A stretch of DNA of 64,000 nucleotides from DATARN01 sp036264135 (GTDB lineage Bacteria; Actinomycetota; Acidimicrobiia; Acidimicrobiales; Palsa-688): NCBI GenBank assembly GCA_036264135.1, contig DATARN010000069.1, forward strand, positions 1-64,000, read 5' to 3'. Below the pieces are notes generated by a model, which ran no database searches, was not told the origin of the DNA, and saw nothing but the letters and a program-made list of their open reading frames with translations. The position numbers and the translations under genes are program-made. Each line of letters starts with the position of its first letter. Within the stretch, counting starts at the first letter, position 1. Positions 27,701 through 35,436 of the stretch are shown here, piece after piece.

Positions 27701-29774
27701 GCAGCGCCTCGAATCGGTGCCCGCCGGCCTGGCCGGGCGCACCGAGACCCCGATCCTCGACGGCGACTCGGTGGTACTGATCACCGGCGGGGCGCGCGGG
27801 ATCACCGCCGAGACGGCGGCCTACCTGGCCGCCCGGTATCGCCCAACCGTCGTCGTCGTGGGCCGCACCCCGGCGGTCGCCGAAGACCCGGCCACCGCCG
27901 GCCTGACCGACCTGCGGGCCCTGAAGGGCGCCATCGCCGACCAACAGCGCCGGACCGGCGCCGCGGTGAGCCCGGCCACCGTGGAAGCCGAGTACCGGTC
28001 GCTCATGGCCCGGCGCGAAGTGGCGGAGAACCTGGGCCGCCTCCACGCCACCGGGGCAACAATCGACTACCGCATCGCCGACGTGCGCGACGCGGCCGCC
28101 TTCGGCCAGCTCATCGAGAGCGTCTACCAGCGCTACGGCCACATCGACGGGGTCATTCACGGCGCCGGCGTGGTGGAGGACAAGCTCATCGGCGACAAGC
28201 AGCTGGAGTCGCTGCGCCGGGTGGTGGCGACCAAGCTGGCCGCCGCCGCCACCTTGGCGGCCACCCTCCGCCCGGACCACCTCCGCTTCCTGGTGTTCTT
28301 CAGCTCGGTGTCGGGCCGCTTCGGTAACCGCGGCCAGGCGGACTATGCCGCCGCCAGCGAGGTGCTCAACAAGCTGGCCCACGACCTCGATCGCCGCTGG
28401 CCCGCCCGCGTGGTCTCGATGAACTGGGGCCCATGGTTGACCACCGGCATGGTGTCCCCGGAGATCCGCCAGCAGTTCGAAAGTCGGGGCGTACAGCTGA
28501 TTCCCGTGGAGCAGGGGTGCCGCCGCCTGGACGAGGAGCTGCGCTTCGGAGCCAAGGGCGAGGTCGAGGTCATGGTCGCCGGCGGCATGGCCCCGGCCAC
28601 TGCGCCGTCGAGCCCCGGCCACGCCACCAACGGTCACGCCACCAACGGCCACGCCACCAACGGTCACGCCACCAACGGTCACGCCACGAACGGTCACGCC
28701 ACCAACGGTCACGCCACGAACGGTCACGCCACGAACGGTCACGCCACGAACGGTCACGCCACGAATGGTCACGCCACGAACGGTCACGCCACGAATGGTC
28801 ACGCCGCCGCCGCTGCGAGCAACGGCCACGCCACCAATGGCCACGGCGTCAGCGGCCACGCGGGCCACGGCCATCGTCTCGACCGGCCCCGGCTGGCCCT
28901 GGTCCCCGTCAGCCTGGCCCCCCGGTTCAACGCCGAGGGACGGATGGAACTGGTTCGCACCCTGGACCTGGTCAATGACCGGTACCTGAATGACCACGTG
29001 GTGGACGCCATCCCCGTCTTCCCCTTCGCCATGGCCATGGAACTCATGGCCGAAGTTGTTGCCGCCGGCTGGCCCGAGCTGGAGGTCGTCGGGCTCCGGG
29101 ACGTGCAGCTCCTTCGGGGCATCACCGTCGACGACGGGCCCCGCCCGGTGCGGGTGACGGCCGTCGCCCAGCCGGGAGACCGAGCCGTCGACGTCACCAT
29201 CTCGTCGACGGGCGAGCCGCCGATCGCCCATTACCGGGCCGTCGTGGAGCTGTCCGCGGCCGGGGTTCGCCAGCCTCCCCTCGACCAGCCGGCGCCCCTC
29301 GGCGACCTGGCGCCCCTCGACATGCCCGTCGCCGAGGCGTACGAGGCGTTCCTGTTCCACGGCCCTCTCTTTCAGGGCATCGAGGCCATTCCGGGGATGG
29401 GACCGGCGGGGGCGCGGGCCGTCCTGCACCCCTCCGAGCCCGCGGTGCTGCTGAGCGACGGTCGCGGTGCCGGCTGGCTCATCGACCCGGTGGTCGTCGA
29501 CAGCGCCCTGCAGCTCACCTTGATCTGGACCCGCCTGCACTGGGACATCACGCTGCTGCCCAACCGGTTGAGCCACCTCCGCCGCTTCGGGGCGGCCGCG
29601 CCGGGCGAAGCGGTGTACCTGGAAATGCGTATCCGCCAGGAGAGCCAGAATCCGCTGTGTCATGCCGACTACCACCTGTTCGGGCCCGACGGGCGCCCGC
29701 TGGCGGTGGTCACCGACATGGTCGGCGCCGGCAGCCGGGCCCTCAACCGGTTGGCGGCCGGACGGCCGGCATGA
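21765..29774 (+). CDS. Giant iterative PKS/PUFA-like synthase: NPD-NPD-KS-AT-KR-DH
   Basis: A 2,669-residue cytosolic megasynthase; AAGGA lies 7 nt before ATG 21765. Residues 1-690 form two nitronate-monooxygenase/PfaD-type FMN barrels: the first keeps GHEASG, the second YPIVQGPMTRVSD and ECGGH. Such barrels act as enoyl reductases in PUFA synthases. KS about 702-1150: Cys894 in DAACASS, His1029 in HGTGT, His1069 in GHTKATAG. AT about 1275-1590: Ser1376 in GHSFGE, His1479 in CGFHSPLM. A helical element at about 1731-1757 (FLASHEAVMLSFL) recurs in the partner. KR about 1800-2280: GGARGI near 2008, Tyr2194. Then twelve HATNG repeats and a hot-dog DH about 2385-2660 (His2411, Asp2579). No ACP motif is visible anywhere, so carriers must act in trans. 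ATGA overlap with the next gene. Confidence 0.92.
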   Translation: MRPTDFDYIVLPSAGAPNPTIPIAGSRAGAIGVLNLEYAVSETDWQLSLVRLAELGRGRFGVLVGDTAVLPSVLERSGRPLDLVVLAAAALATAGDLSAVVGSVHDRGARVFATCTSLDQARVAEASGVDAVIAKGHEASGWVGEEGAFVLLQRLLANLSVPVWVHGGVGVHTAAACYAAGAAGAVLDSQLLLAHESPVPETVRSLIRAMDGSETVCLGQTLDAPVRVFTRPGMTGAAALQELEIALAAENTDDVLDRWRAEVVARTDWHGDDGSVLAVGQDGAFAADLAQRFRTVSGILRALNDAIIEQVGVARAANPLAEGSSWAAAHGTRYPIVQGPMTRVSDRAEFAAAVARDGGVPFLALALMRGPEVEVLLADAQRQLGDRPWGVGILGFVPAELRAEQLEVIRSFRPTYALIAGGRPDQAAVLEAQGIPTYLHVASPGLLKLYLRDGARRFVFEGRECGGHVGPRSSFVLWETMVRTLLEELPGTPDATGYDMLFAGGIHDRRSAAMVAAIAAPLVARGVRVGVLVGTAYLFTEEAVAAGAITRGFQDAAVACDSTVLLESGPGHATRCIPSPFAEDFRTEKQALVVQGLASDDLRNRLEVLNVGRLRIAAKGVDHHPLHGVDPAAPKLVTLDDEAQWRNGLFMIGQVAALRDRVVTVAQLHHEISAGSTEYLADVVLPAVADAEVASETALPPADIAIVGMGCILPGAPDLATFWSNILGRHDAVTEIPATRWDWRQYYDADPSARDKVYSRWGGFVDDVLFDPMVFGMPPATLRSIEPFQLLGLMVARAALKDAGYLDRPFSRLRTSVILGAGGGGADVGVGYTIRALLPKLFGDSATELTEELNGQLPEWTEDSFAGVLMNVAAGRIANRFDLGGTNFTIDAACASSLAAVCMAVRELQMGVSDMAVVGGVDAIQNPFAYLCFSKTHALSPTGRCRPFDSQADGIAISEGFAAMVLKRRVDAERDGDRIYAVIQGVGGASDGRERSLTAPRPEGQRRALRRAYAHAGFSPATVRLVEAHGTGTVAGDQAEVESLSSVFGQAGAPTQACALGSVKSSIGHTKATAGVAGMIKTALALHHKVLPPTLGVTQPNPKADFESSPFYVNTETRPWLGRDGVPRRAGVSAFGFGGTNFHIVLEEYTGSFLAGGEAPVDSWPAELFVWREPTRARLATSVATVLASLDAGDAGDAGDAGASPALSDLAHTLATTAQRTPPGGPTLAIVADSVADLTAKLQEAARLLGGDQGRHHLPNGIHFADAPMAADGKVAFLFPGQGSQRVNMAVDLAVAFPVVRECFERADRALGSRLPQVLSRYIFPPPTFTPDAAGGRHDELTATDVAQPALAATDLACLALLRALGVEPDLVAGHSFGELVALAAAGSLSVEDLLHLAEARGRFVTEAAAGTPGAMAAVDASVEQLGDLLAGGDLVAANRNGPRQTVVSGTAEAIERAVAWCRDRQLTAKVLPVACGFHSPLMAGAQGRLAAELALTNFAPSTIPVFSNTTAGVYPPTRDGIVGLLAEHLVKPVEFVGEIEAMHAAGARLFVEVGPGTVLSGLTGSILGDRPHLCLPVDRKGRPGVTQLLHCLAGLVTEGVGVRLGELFAGRSVQPLRLDTLQPVAGTPATTATAWVVNGGRARPAADTAADAVPLPLQVEVVNPAHPTPDRATNRPVAAAASPTPTAVPPSTPSTPSAPASTVPAPAPAAHPALVPAPPGAAASGALPGMNHVMDRYHGMMQHFLASHEAVMLSFLRGQPAAAPQAVSVPALEAFDGPIGRFLLRSVPAPAADRAGGLAPGGVVLIIDGGHGAGESLSQRVEGRGERVVRHDLLARPLDDPEAVSTLVRRVHDLGGRVKALAYLPSARPAEGSGAVPDDLVGLFLLCQALRGDLESAAADGGAAVLGATAMGGTFGLDGPAGLAHQGALVGFLKTLAQEWPSVRVKAVDVDRADADLLLAELGSADGMVEVGYRDGIRQRLESVPAGLAGRTETPILDGDSVVLITGGARGITAETAAYLAARYRPTVVVVGRTPAVAEDPATAGLTDLRALKGAIADQQRRTGAAVSPATVEAEYRSLMARREVAENLGRLHATGATIDYRIADVRDAAAFGQLIESVYQRYGHIDGVIHGAGVVEDKLIGDKQLESLRRVVATKLAAAATLAATLRPDHLRFLVFFSSVSGRFGNRGQADYAAASEVLNKLAHDLDRRWPARVVSMNWGPWLTTGMVSPEIRQQFESRGVQLIPVEQGCRRLDEELRFGAKGEVEVMVAGGMAPATAPSSPGHATNGHATNGHATNGHATNGHATNGHATNGHATNGHATNGHATNGHATNGHATNGHATNGHAAAAASNGHATNGHGVSGHAGHGHRLDRPRLALVPVSLAPRFNAEGRMELVRTLDLVNDRYLNDHVVDAIPVFPFAMAMELMAEVVAAGWPELEVVGLRDVQLLRGITVDDGPRPVRVTAVAQPGDRAVDVTISSTGEPPIAHYRAVVELSAAGVRQPPLDQPAPLGDLAPLDMPVAEAYEAFLFHGPLFQGIEAIPGMGPAGARAVLHPSEPAVLLSDGRGAGWLIDPVVVDSALQLTLIWTRLHWDITLLPNRLSHLRRFGAAAPGEAVYLEMRIRQESQNPLCHADYHLFGPDGRPLAVVTDMVGAGSRALNRLAAGRPA
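28620..28799 (+). repeat. Twelve 15-bp in-frame tandem repeats (HATNG)12
   Basis: 180 bp made of twelve consecutive 15-bp units, each encoding His-Ala-Thr-Asn-Gly. Units differ only at a few positions, mainly synonymous (acc/acg, aac/aat, ggt/ggc). Degenerate copies continue to about 28880. It forms a flexible His/Asn-rich linker between the KR and DH domains of the first synthase. Near-identity of the units indicates recent expansion, and copy number is likely to vary among strains. Confidence 0.95.
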
Positions 29775-32700
29775 CGGTCACGGCACGGGATGGCGACGGC
29801 GCCGCCGTCGCCATCATCGGAATGTCCTGCCTGTTCCCCGGTGCGCCCGACATCGACGCCTACTGGAACAACATCGTCAACAAGGTCGATTCCGTTACCG
29901 ACGCTCCCCCGGAGTCGTGGGATGGCGAGACCTATTTCGACGCCGACTTCGAGGACACCGACAAGGTGTACTGCCGGCGGGGCGGCTATCTCGGGTCGTT
30001 GCTGACCTTCGACCCGTTGCCCCATGGGATCCCGCCGGTCTCGGTCGGTGGCGAGCCCGACCAGTGGGTTGCCCTCCAGCTGGCCCGCGACGCCCTGGCC
30101 GACGCCGGCTGGTCGGAGCTGCCCGTCGAGACGCGGCACCGCACCGCGGTGGTCCTGGGCAAGGGCACCTACCTGAACGGCGGCAACGCCAAGGTCATCC
30201 AGCGCTCCCTGGTCGTCGGCCAGACGCTGGACGTCATCAAGCAACTCCATCCCGAATTCGGTGACGCGGAGATCGACCGCCTCCGCCAGGAGATGAAACG
30301 GGTCCTGCCGGGCATCGGCCCGGAGACCGTTCCCGGCCTGATCCCGAACATCGTGGTCGGCCGCATCGCCAACCGCTTGGACCTGATGGGCCCGACCTAC
30401 ACCATCGACGCCGCCTGCGCCTCGTCGCTCGTGGCCATGCAGCTGGCCATGCGCGATCTGGTCAACGGCGAGTGCGACCTGGCCCTCGCCGGCGGCTCGC
30501 AGGTGTGGATGCCGGTGCCCACCCTCAACGTGTTCTGCCACCTGAACGCCCTGTCCCGGAACCAGGAGATCCGCCCCTTCGACAAGGACGCCGACGGCAC
30601 CCTGCTCGGGGAGGGCATCGGCATGGTGGTGCTGAAGCGCCTGGCCGACGCCGAAGCCGATGGCGACCGCATCTATGCCGTGCTTCGCGGCGTGGGCGTG
30701 GCCAGCGACGGGCGGGGGACGAGCGTCATGGCGCCCCGCGTCGACGGCGAGGAATTGGCCCTCCGCCGGGCCTACGAGGTGGCGGGCGTCGCCCCGGAGT
30801 CCATCGGGCTGATCGAGGCCCACGGGACGGCCACCCCGATCGGTGACGCTGTCGAGATCGAGGCTCTGAGCCGGGTGTTCGGGTCTTCCCAGGGCGAGCT
30901 GCCCAGTTGTGCCATCGGCACGGTGAAGTCGATGATCAGCCACACCATTCCGGCGTCGGGCGTGGCCGGGGTCATCAAGTGCGCCCTGGCGCTCTATCAC
31001 AAGGTGTTGCCGCCGACGCTGCACTGCGACCAGCCCAACCCCGAGCTGGACCGCACCACCTTCTACGTCAACACCGAAACCCGGCCGTGGGTCCACGGCG
31101 GTGACCAGCCTCGTCGGGCCGGCGTCAACGCCTTCGGTTTCGGAGGCATCAACGCCCACGCCGTGCTGGAAGAACACGCCGCCACCGGCGGCCGGGAGCT
31201 TCCCGGCCACCAGGCCCGCTGGGGGTCGGAGATCTGCGTCCTCGAGGCCGAAACCGCCGACGGCCTGCGCCAGGAGGCGCTGCGGCTGGCCACCCTGCTT
31301 CCCGCCGGCGAGGCCGAGGCGTCGTTCACCCTGGCCGACCTGGCGTCCACTCTGGCCGGCCAGATCGGCCCGTCGGCCGGCACGACCCGCCTGGCCATCG
31401 TGGCGGCCAGCCTGGCCGACCTCGGCCGCAAGCTGGAACGGGCCGCCGGCAAGCTGGCGGATCCCAATTGCCGGCGGATCAAGGATGTCTCGGGCATCTA
31501 CTACACCGCCCAACCAGTCGGCGCCGGCGCCAAGGTGGCGTTCCTGTTTCCCGGGGAGGGGGCGCAGTACCCGGGCATGCTCAGTGACCTGTGCCTGAAC
31601 TTTCCCGAGGCCCGCCAGATCTTTGACCGCGCCGACCGGATCGGTCGCGACGAGGGGCGTCCCCGGCTGCCCAGCGACGACATCTTTCCCCGGCCCGGAT
31701 TCTCCGACGACGAGCGGCGGCAGGCAGAGGAACGGTTGATGCGCATGGACACCGCCATCGAGTCGGTGTTCACCGCCAACCAGGCCATGCACGCCGTGCT
31801 CGGCCGCCTCGGGCTCCACGCCGATGCCTGTGTGGGCCACAGCAGCGGCGAGTACGCCGCCGCCCTCGCATCGGGCGTCGTCGATCTCGACACCACCGAC
31901 GGCATCCGGGGCATCGGAGGCGCCCTGCGGCGCGCCTACGCCGAGGCGGCGTCGGGCGACGGAGTCCCCAAGGCGGCGCTGCTCGCCCTGGCCGCCGACC
32001 GCCAACGGGCCGAGGAGATCGCCGCCGAGGCGGGCGGCGAGATCCACCTGGCCATGGACAACTGCCCGCATCAGGCCGTGCTGGTGGGCGAACCCGACGC
32101 CGTCGACCGGGCCCGCAAGATCGCCGATCGGGAAGGCGTCATCTACGAGGTCCTGCCGTACGACCGGGCGGTGCACACCCCGCTGTTCGCTCCCTACGCC
32201 GAGGGGTTGCGCCAGGTGTTCGCCCGTCCCGAGGTCCGGGACGGCCACACCGTCTTGTACTCCTGTACCACTGGGCGGCCCTACCCGGCCGCCCCCGACG
32301 AGGTCCGCAACCTGTTCGTCGAGCAGTGGTTCCGCCCGGTCGAGTTCCGCCGCACGATCGAGTCGCTCTACGACGACGGCGCCCGCGTCTTCGTGGAGGT
32401 GGGTCCGCGCGGCAACCTGGCCGCCTTCGCCGAGGACACGCTGCGAGGCCGCGAGGCGCTCGTCGTGCCCGCCGATGTCCGCCACCGCCCGAGTACGACG
32501 CAGCTCAACCATCTCGTGGGCCAGCTGGTCGCCCACGGGGTCGATCTGGACCTCGGCCAGCTGTTCGCCTACCGCAGCGTGCGCCGCGTCGAGCGGCCCG
32601 AGCTCGAATCGGCCCGGGCGCCGGCCGCAAACCCGACGATGAGCCTGGCGCAGCGGTGGCCGATGTTGCGACTGTCCCCCGATGTAGTAGATGAGGTCAT

Positions 32701-35134
32701 GCCCCGATCCGAGCCGTCAGGTGGCAGCGAGAACCACCGTGCCGCCCCCACCCCGCCCCCGGTCGTGACGTCCCCGGCGGAGCCCGCGCCCGACTGGGCG
32801 GCCGTGGCGCCGTCGACCCCCGCTCCCGACTGGGCGGCCGTGGCGCCGCCGACCCCGGCCGCCGAATGGACGACGCCGTCCCCCCTCCCGGTGGGCCTCG
32901 ATGCCATGGCTGCCGTCATTGCCGGCCACCTTTCGACCATGGACCGCTTCCTGGCGGTCAACCAGGAAATCATGCAGTCCTACCTGCGCGCCGCGGGCAC
33001 CGGCGAGGCCCCGCCGCCCGCCGCCGTGGTCCGGCCGGTGGCGCCGGCGGTGGCGCCACTACCGGTCTCGGAGCCGGTGTTCGTCCCGCCGGTGGCGCCC
33101 ACCAATGGGCACACGAACGGGTCGGTTGCCGCCCCCGCCCCTTTTCCCACCCCTGAGATCGAAGCGCCGCCCGCCCCCGCGGTGGCCGACCTCCGGGCGG
33201 AGGTGACCGGCCAGCTGCTGGCGCTGATCAGCGAGCGGACCGGATATCCCGAGGCCATGCTGGACCACAATCTCGACCTGGAGGCGGACCTGGGGATCGA
33301 CTCGATCAAGCGGGTCGAGATCCTGGGGAACTACCGGCAGCAGTCGGGGCGGGTCGACGAGATCGACCTGGAGTTGCTGGCGGCGCAGCGGACCATCGCC
33401 CAGATCATCGACGTGTTGGCCGAGCCCGCCGGATCGCCACCGGCCGCCGCCCCGCCGCCGGCCGCCGCCGCGCCGGACCACGGCGAGGTGGTCGTGCGCC
33501 GCACCTTCGACCTGGCCGAGGACCTCTACCTGGGCGATCACGTCCTTGGCCGCGATCCGTCGGCACCGGCCAGCGGGCTGCCGGTCATGCCCCTCACCAT
33601 GAGCCTCGAGATCCTCGCCGAAGCGGCGGCCGGGCTGGTCCCCGACCACGCCGTCATCGGACTCCGCGACGTCACGGCGCTGCGGTGGTTGGCGCTGGAA
33701 AAGGGTGCCGTCTCGGTCGAGATCTCCGTCCGCCTGCAGCCCGGTACCGGGCCGGAGAAGCGGGTCGCGGTCGAGTTGCGCAATCTGTCCGAGCCGGATC
33801 CCACCCCGGTGATCACGGCCGCGGTGCTGCTGGCTCCCGACTACCCCGAGGCGCCCGCGCCGCTGGGCGCCGGCGTGGCCGAGGGACGGCCCTCGGGCCT
33901 GGCCCCCGACCGCCTGTATGCCGGCGGCATGTTCCACGGTCCCATGTGGCAGGGCGTGACCGCCATGGTGGACAGCGCGCCGGGCGGCGCCACCGCCACC
34001 CTGCGGGTGCTGCCGTTCACCGGCTTTTCCCGCCGCCCCGCCGAGCCGCCCTTTCTCCTCGATCCCATCGTGCTCGACGCCGCCGGACAGGTGATCGGTT
34101 TCTGGGCCGCCGAGCAGCTGGCGTCGGCCAACGTCGTCTTTCCGTTCCGCCTGGCCGCCCTCGACGTCTTCGGGCCGCTGCGCCCGACCGGTGAAGACAT
34201 CGCCTGTCGGGCCCGGATCGCCCTCGACGGGGCCCAACTCGTTCGCTCGGACATCGACATGGTCGGTGCCGACGGCCGGCTGTGGATGCGGATGACCGGC
34301 TGGGAGGACAAGCGCTTCGAGGTTTCGCCGTTCCTCCGGCCGCTCGTCACCGCCGGCGGCCCGGCCGACCTCTCCTCTCCGTGGCTCTTCGGGTCCCGCC
34401 GGGTGGATGTGGACGTCCCCGGCGACCGGAAGTTCTGGAAGCAGGTGTGGGCCGGCCGCATCCTCGGCCCGAACGAGCGGGCCGCCTTCGCCGCCCTGCG
34501 GGTGCCCGAGGCCCGCCAGCTCGAGTGGCTGGGCGGCAGGACGGCGGCCAAGGAGGCGCTGCGGGCGCTGCTCGCCGCCGGCCCCGGCATCGAGGCCACC
34601 CTGGCCGACATCGAGATCCAACCCGACGCCGCCGGCCGGCCCGTCGTGAGCGGCCCCTGGCGGGACCGGGTGCCCGGCCCTCTCGGCCTGTCCATTGCAC
34701 ACTCCGATGGCGTGGCGGTGGCCGTGGTGGGCGCCAGCGACTACCTCGGCATTGACGTCGAGCGGGTGCGCACGCCAGGCCGCGGGTTCGGCGAGGTGGC
34801 ATTCGACGACGAGGAACGGCAACGCCTGTCCGGGCTGCCCGAAGAGTGGGCGCTGCGGTGCTGGTGCGCCAAGGAGGCGGTGGCCAAGGCGACAGGATCG
34901 GGCCTGAGCGACGGCCCCCGCTCGGTGGTGATCACCGCCGTCGATCCCCTCGAAGAGCGGCTGACCGCCCGCCTGGCTGGTCGGCTGGCCGAGGCCCACC
35001 CGGACCTGGCGGGCGTCGACCTGGTGGTGCAGACTCGCCAGGTCGACGACGTGGTCGTGGCCGTCGCCCAGGATCAACGCCCCCCCGACGAGCACGCGGC
35101 CGCCACGAGGCCGGAATGGAGCACGCAGCGATGA
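29771..35134 (+). CDS. Giant PKS/PUFA-like synthase: KS-AT-ACP-DH-PPTase
   Basis: A 1,787-residue megasynthase whose ATG overlaps the stop of the first synthase gene. KS about 10-450: Cys216 in DAACASS, His351 in HGTAT, His391 in SHTIPASG, where Ser replaces the usual Gly before His. AT about 589-900: Ser691 in GHSSGE, His802 in RAVHTPLF. A Pro-rich linker with a 36-bp duplicated unit follows, then a helix at about 1043-1075 (FLAVNQEIMQSYL) like that of the partner. One PUFA-synthase-type ACP lies at about 1140-1218 with Ser1178 in LGIDSIKRVEIL. Hot-dog DH about 1235-1530: His1257, Asp1436. The C-terminal Sfp-type 4'-phosphopantetheinyl transferase, about 1545-1770, has LSIAHSDG, GIDVERVR (Asp1662) and WCAKEAVAKA. 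The fused PPTase can activate the ACPs of the system. KS-AT-ACP and PPTase parts recall PUFA and enediyne synthases, but the order differs from both. Confidence 0.92.
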   Translation: MTVTARDGDGAAVAIIGMSCLFPGAPDIDAYWNNIVNKVDSVTDAPPESWDGETYFDADFEDTDKVYCRRGGYLGSLLTFDPLPHGIPPVSVGGEPDQWVALQLARDALADAGWSELPVETRHRTAVVLGKGTYLNGGNAKVIQRSLVVGQTLDVIKQLHPEFGDAEIDRLRQEMKRVLPGIGPETVPGLIPNIVVGRIANRLDLMGPTYTIDAACASSLVAMQLAMRDLVNGECDLALAGGSQVWMPVPTLNVFCHLNALSRNQEIRPFDKDADGTLLGEGIGMVVLKRLADAEADGDRIYAVLRGVGVASDGRGTSVMAPRVDGEELALRRAYEVAGVAPESIGLIEAHGTATPIGDAVEIEALSRVFGSSQGELPSCAIGTVKSMISHTIPASGVAGVIKCALALYHKVLPPTLHCDQPNPELDRTTFYVNTETRPWVHGGDQPRRAGVNAFGFGGINAHAVLEEHAATGGRELPGHQARWGSEICVLEAETADGLRQEALRLATLLPAGEAEASFTLADLASTLAGQIGPSAGTTRLAIVAASLADLGRKLERAAGKLADPNCRRIKDVSGIYYTAQPVGAGAKVAFLFPGEGAQYPGMLSDLCLNFPEARQIFDRADRIGRDEGRPRLPSDDIFPRPGFSDDERRQAEERLMRMDTAIESVFTANQAMHAVLGRLGLHADACVGHSSGEYAAALASGVVDLDTTDGIRGIGGALRRAYAEAASGDGVPKAALLALAADRQRAEEIAAEAGGEIHLAMDNCPHQAVLVGEPDAVDRARKIADREGVIYEVLPYDRAVHTPLFAPYAEGLRQVFARPEVRDGHTVLYSCTTGRPYPAAPDEVRNLFVEQWFRPVEFRRTIESLYDDGARVFVEVGPRGNLAAFAEDTLRGREALVVPADVRHRPSTTQLNHLVGQLVAHGVDLDLGQLFAYRSVRRVERPELESARAPAANPTMSLAQRWPMLRLSPDVVDEVMPRSEPSGGSENHRAAPTPPPVVTSPAEPAPDWAAVAPSTPAPDWAAVAPPTPAAEWTTPSPLPVGLDAMAAVIAGHLSTMDRFLAVNQEIMQSYLRAAGTGEAPPPAAVVRPVAPAVAPLPVSEPVFVPPVAPTNGHTNGSVAAPAPFPTPEIEAPPAPAVADLRAEVTGQLLALISERTGYPEAMLDHNLDLEADLGIDSIKRVEILGNYRQQSGRVDEIDLELLAAQRTIAQIIDVLAEPAGSPPAAAPPPAAAAPDHGEVVVRRTFDLAEDLYLGDHVLGRDPSAPASGLPVMPLTMSLEILAEAAAGLVPDHAVIGLRDVTALRWLALEKGAVSVEISVRLQPGTGPEKRVAVELRNLSEPDPTPVITAAVLLAPDYPEAPAPLGAGVAEGRPSGLAPDRLYAGGMFHGPMWQGVTAMVDSAPGGATATLRVLPFTGFSRRPAEPPFLLDPIVLDAAGQVIGFWAAEQLASANVVFPFRLAALDVFGPLRPTGEDIACRARIALDGAQLVRSDIDMVGADGRLWMRMTGWEDKRFEVSPFLRPLVTAGGPADLSSPWLFGSRRVDVDVPGDRKFWKQVWAGRILGPNERAAFAALRVPEARQLEWLGGRTAAKEALRALLAAGPGIEATLADIEIQPDAAGRPVVSGPWRDRVPGPLGLSIAHSDGVAVAVVGASDYLGIDVERVRTPGRGFGEVAFDDEERQRLSGLPEEWALRCWCAKEAVAKATGSGLSDGPRSVVITAVDPLEERLTARLAGRLAEAHPDLAGVDLVVQTRQVDDVVVAVAQDQRPPDEHAAATRPEWSTQR
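32785..32856 (+). repeat. 36-bp direct duplication in the AT-ACP linker
   Basis: Two adjacent 36-bp units encode PDWAAVAP(S/P)TPA; a third degenerate copy (AEWTTPSP) follows. They lengthen a Pro/Ala-rich linker of the second synthase. Confidence 0.75.
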
Positions 35135-35436
35135 CGATTGTCGATCCGCAAGTCAGCGCCGAGATCTTCCGGCTGATCGCCGAGCTGGCCGACGATTGGG
35201 AATACGACGGCGTCATCACCTTGGACACCTTGTTCCTCAGTGACCTCGGGCTTGAATCCCTGGATCTGGTCGTGCTGGGCACCGCCATCCAGCACCGCTA
35301 CGGCAAGCTGCCCTTCTCGGAATTCCTGGCCGAGATCGGCCAGCGTCCCGTCGACCGGCGGGATCTGACGGTCGGCGAACTGGCGAGCTACGTCTCTCAA
35401 CAACTCGCCGCCTCGCCCGGCGGGCAATCGCGGTGA
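35131..35436 (+). CDS. Discrete acyl carrier protein
   Basis: A 101-residue acidic helical protein with the phosphopantetheine site DLGLESLDL, attachment Ser43, preceded by an acidic first helix and followed by the helix-2/3 pattern typical of type II ACPs. ATG 35131 overlaps the stop of the second synthase gene (ATGA); an in-frame ATG at 35116 would add five residues. Its stop overlaps the GTG of the next gene. It is a second carrier beside the ACP inside the second synthase. It may load a starter, carry the finished chain to downstream enzymes, or serve the ACP-less first synthase. The fused PPTase upstream is the obvious activating enzyme. Confidence 0.88.
   Translation: MTIVDPQVSAEIFRLIAELADDWEYDGVITLDTLFLSDLGLESLDLVVLGTAIQHRYGKLPFSEFLAEIGQRPVDRRDLTVGELASYVSQQLAASPGGQSR

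Noticed and set aside
28620..28799. Possible CRISPR array
   Set aside because: The units are contiguous without spacers, of 15 bp, and in frame within a coding sequence.
26811..29675. Minus-strand open frame of about 950 codons with GVTVRG-type repeats
   Set aside because: It is the mirror of the first megasynthase; its repeats are only the antisense reading of the HATNG units, and no family motif or ribosome site is present.
29669..32536. Minus-strand open frame of about 955 codons
   Set aside because: Antisense shadow of the KS-AT part of the second synthase, produced by high GC at third positions.
33059..35095. Minus-strand open frame of about 678 codons
   Set aside because: Antisense shadow of the ACP-DH-PPTase part; residues are His/Gly/Arg-rich with no fold.
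21765..35134. Enediyne PKS
   Set aside because: KR and PPTase are on different chains, there are two KS-AT sets and an FMN enoyl reductase, and none of the enediyne accessory cassette genes follows.
21765..35134. Classical EPA/DHA PUFA synthase
   Set aside because: No tandem ACP array, no chain-length-factor KS and no paired FabA-like DH domains; the domain order differs.
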